A DNA stretch of 8,083 nt. Origin: an uncultured Bacteroidota bacterium. Lineage in GTDB: Bacteria; Bacteroidota; Bacteroidia; Chitinophagales; Saprospiraceae. The notes below the pieces were generated by a model. That model did no database searches and had not been told where the DNA came from. It saw nothing but the letters and a program-made list of their open reading frames with translations. The position numbers and the translations under genes are program-made. This document shows, piece after piece, positions 6,318 through 8,083 of this stretch (the first letter of the stretch is position 1; every line of letters starts with the position of its first letter). The stretch is from the NCBI GenBank assembly GCA_937876435.1, contig CALEIL010000337.1:1-8083 (forward strand), given 5' to 3'.

Positions 6318-7373
6318 GTGTACGATATCATACTCAGTTTTATAACCTCGCTTTTGGTGACATTTTACGCCATACCGTCCATCATAAAAGTGGCAAAGGT
6401 CAAACACCTGATGGACGAACCGGGTAAGCGGAGTAGCCACGAGGAAATCACGCCTTCTCTTGGTGGAATAGCCATTTTCGCCGGTGTGGTGATTTCCATT
6501 GTATTGTGGACACCATTTGAACTTTTTGGTAATCTTCAGTATATTCTAGCTTCATTCACCATCATTTTCCTCATCGGTGTGAAAGATGATATCCTACCGA
6601 TGAGTCCGGGTAGAAAGTTTGCTGGTGAATTTCTGGCTGCCATGATTTTGGTGACTCAGTCCAATATCAGGATCTCCAGTTTTCACGGGTTATTCGGAAT
6701 CAATGAAATCGATTATTGGGTGAGCATAGCGGTGACCCTGGTGACGATTTTGTTGATCATCAATGCCTTTAATCTGATCGATGGCATCAATGGTCTGACA
6801 GGGATGTTGAGTGCCCTGATAACCGTATTTTTTACCTCCTGGTTTTTTTTGGTGGATGAACTGGCGCTTTCACTGATCTCATTTAGTACGACCGGAGCAT
6901 GCATAGGATTCCTGTATTATAACATCTCACCCGCTAAAATATTTATGGGGGATACCGGATCATTGTTTATCGGTCTGATCTGTTCGGTGCTGGCTATCCA
7001 ATTTATAGAGATCAATCAGGACATAGCGGGTGTATCCAAGTATGCGGTGGCATCATCTCCGGTCGTGGCGATCGGGATCCTGGCGTTGCCGGTGTTGGAT
7101 ACCCTGAGGGTTTTCGCGGGCAGGATTCTCAGAGGCCGGTCTCCTTTTGCTGCAGAACGCAATCACATACATCATCTGACCATCGATTCCGGATTGTCTC
7201 ATATGGAAGCGACCGTGATACTGACCATGTTCAATGCCCTCCTGATATATCTGGTCCTGGAATTTCAACACTTTGATATCAATATGCTTTTGGTAGGGCT
7301 GACGATGGTCTATCTTCTTTATGTTGAAGTATTCACCAGGATTTCTCGTCGCAGAAAGCGTATAGCAGAGTAG
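6318..7373 (+). CDS. Polyprenyl-phosphate sugar-1-phosphate transferase, WecA/TagO (MraY) family
   Basis: This 351-residue integral membrane protein belongs to glycosyltransferase family 4 of the MraY/WecA type, which transfers a sugar-1-phosphate (commonly GlcNAc-1-P from UDP-GlcNAc) to undecaprenyl phosphate on the inner face of the membrane. Motifs are DEPGKRSSHEEITPSLGG (33-50), the catalytic aspartates D90-D91 in GVKDDILP, NAFNLIDGINGL (149-160), MGDTGSLFIG (210-219) and NHIHHL (282-287), the histidine motif that separates this branch from peptidoglycan MraY. About ten or eleven hydrophobic segments are visible, and the C-terminus is basic (RISRRRKR). The start is GTG 6318: an in-frame TAA at 6300-6302 rules out anything longer, and the next in-frame ATG would remove the first helix. 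It likely initiates O-antigen, capsule or teichoic-acid-like glycan; the sugar cannot be read from sequence. It uses the carrier made by the nearby uppS product. wecA, tagO or rfe are possible symbols. Confidence 0.93.
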   Translation: MYDIILSFITSLLVTFYAIPSIIKVAKVKHLMDEPGKRSSHEEITPSLGGIAIFAGVVISIVLWTPFELFGNLQYILASFTIIFLIGVKDDILPMSPGRKFAGEFLAAMILVTQSNIRISSFHGLFGINEIDYWVSIAVTLVTILLIINAFNLIDGINGLTGMLSALITVFFTSWFFLVDELALSLISFSTTGACIGFLYYNISPAKIFMGDTGSLFIGLICSVLAIQFIEINQDIAGVSKYAVASSPVVAIGILALPVLDTLRVFAGRILRGRSPFAAERNHIHHLTIDSGLSHMEATVILTMFNALLIYLVLEFQHFDINMLLVGLTMVYLLYVEVFTRISRRRKRIAE

Positions 7374-7540
7374 ATCACGGATTTCACGGATGTACTAATC
7401 ACTGATCACAGATTTCACGGATTTCACGGATAACAACTGATCACGGATGTCACGGATTTCACGGATGTACTGATCACTAATCACTGATCACGGATGTACT
7501 GATCACTAATCACGGATTACGCTGATTACACGGGTGGTAA
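7374..7540. repeat. Degenerate ACGGAT / TGATCA repeat array
   Basis: The array starts at the base after the WecA-like stop codon and continues to about 7540. The core, ATCACGGATTTCACGGAT, recurs with changes (7374, about 7405, 7440). A second unit, GATGTACTGATCACTAATCAC, occurs at 7465-7485 and again at 7494-7514. The palindrome TGATCA appears five times, at 7403, 7438, 7471, 7485 and 7500. There is no spacer of constant length or unique sequence as in a CRISPR. It lies between convergent genes and has no long coding frame. No known function. Confidence 0.75.
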
Positions 7541-7563
7541 ATCTAAAATGATTACTCTCAATT

Positions 7564-7890
7564 TCAAAGCGCACTGAGCAATCCAGTCTTTAATAAGAAT
7601 AGTACAATAAGTACCAGGTCACCTAAAATGAGAGATGCCCAGATTCCTATGCTGCCTTTCCAGGTACATTTTGAGGCAAAATATAACTTGAGAATATAAA
7701 TTTTGACCAGTAGATTTCCCACAGCTAACATCCCCGGTATCAGATTCCATAGTCCCCAATCCGGGAAGTATATATTGGATATACCGAAGACCACAATCAG
7801 AACGAGTGTGAGCGTCTCCGAATTCCATGGAGTACGGGTATAGTGTTTCCGGTCAGGCAAAAAACTATAATTTGATCCTAAGAAAATCAC
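7564..7890 (-). CDS. Small hypothetical membrane protein with three predicted helices
   Basis: This 108-residue frame begins at GTG 7890; an in-frame TAA five codons upstream leaves no ATG start before Met54. I do not recognise the family. Three hydrophobic segments are visible at about 26-42 (LTLVLIVVFGISNIYF), 47-70 (LWNLIPGMLAVGNLLVKIYI onward) and 80-100 (SIGIWASLILGDLVLIVLFL), separated by short polar turns including KCTWKG; the N-terminal 25 residues are polar with SNYSFLPDRKHYTRTPWN. The ordered hydrophobicity favours a real inner-membrane protein over a chance frame. It follows the partial gene at 7966-8083 on the same strand with 75 bases between, and ends just before the repeat array, tail to tail with the WecA-like gene. 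It could also be the remnant of a longer gene with a lost N-terminus. Confidence 0.6.
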   Translation of the reverse strand: MIFLGSNYSFLPDRKHYTRTPWNSETLTLVLIVVFGISNIYFPDWGLWNLIPGMLAVGNLLVKIYILKLYFASKCTWKGSIGIWASLILGDLVLIVLFLLKTGLLSAL

Positions 7891-7965
7891 GCACTCATAC
7901 AGTTATAGAAACTATGAACCGCCAATGCAACTCCAACCCATCCTAGCTACTTTTACCCACTTCTT

Positions 7966-8083
7966 CTAAAATCCTGATAGCAGATTATTCATTTTCTTTT
8001 TTTGGTTGATAAATTCCAACGCTTTCCGCACATCAGCATCCACAGCCAGGCTTGCTTCTATTCTTCCCGTTTGGCCGCCGTAA
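7966..8083 (-). CDS. C-terminal fragment of an unidentified protein (enters from right edge)
   Basis: One minus-strand frame is open from the right edge to a TAG at 7968-7966 and gives 38 residues: YGGQTGRIEASLAVDADV, then RKALEFINQKKKMNNLLSGF. The balanced composition with an amphipathic helix and a short basic tail is protein-like, and another minus-strand frame (starting at base 8083) meets a stop after 16 codons. The fragment is too short for a family call; I considered several peptidase and enzyme C-termini and none was convincing. It lies upstream of the small membrane protein on the same strand. Confidence 0.55.
   Translation of the reverse strand, partial: YGGQTGRIEASLAVDADVRKALEFINQKKKMNNLLSGF

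Noticed and set aside
7374..7540. CRISPR array
   Set aside because: Repeats are short and variable, with no constant repeat length, no unique spacers of equal size and no cas gene nearby.

Overview
The window looks like a chromosomal segment of a member of the Bacteroidota. The reasons are a five-POTRA BamA directly downstream of uppS, a Tat-exported oxidoreductase-fold glycosidase typical of that phylum, lipoprotein and secreted-protein N-termini of Bacteroidota style, weak or absent Shine-Dalgarno sites, and candidate -7 boxes of the TAnnTTTG type. Class or genus cannot be fixed from the sequence alone. I see no transposase, integrase, phage gene, CRISPR array, tRNA or rRNA.

Layout. Positions 1-235 (minus) hold the N-terminal part of a small secreted protein cut by the window edge. 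Positions 370-1779 (minus) encode a Tat-signal Gfo/Idh/MocA-fold protein whose motifs match glycoside hydrolase family 109. Positions 2020-4563 (minus) encode BamA, the outer-membrane protein assembly factor. Positions 4642-5391 (minus) encode undecaprenyl diphosphate synthase, probably cotranscribed with bamA. On the plus strand, divergent from uppS, lie a small lipoprotein of unknown function (5620-6048) and a WecA/TagO-type polyprenyl-phosphate sugar-1-phosphate transferase with a GTG start (6318-7373). The right end holds, on the minus strand, a small three-helix membrane protein (7564-7890, GTG start) and the last 38 codons of an unidentified gene (7966-8083).

The core theme is cell-envelope construction. 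UppS makes the undecaprenyl carrier, the WecA-like enzyme loads a sugar phosphate onto undecaprenyl phosphate to start a surface glycan, and BamA inserts outer-membrane proteins. The GH109-like enzyme would act on exported glycans or glycoconjugates outside the cytoplasm.

The most unusual signal is in the intergenic DNA. Three gaps carry short degenerate tandem repeats of unrelated sequence (10-bp units at 341-370, 8-bp CGC-rich units at 1927-1984, and an ACGGAT/TGATCA array at 7374-7540). Each sits at or just beyond the 3' end of a gene. A possible fourth trace is at 6267-6284. No gap exceeds 300 bases. I found no convincing new multi-gene system; apart from the repeats this is fairly ordinary envelope-gene chromosome.
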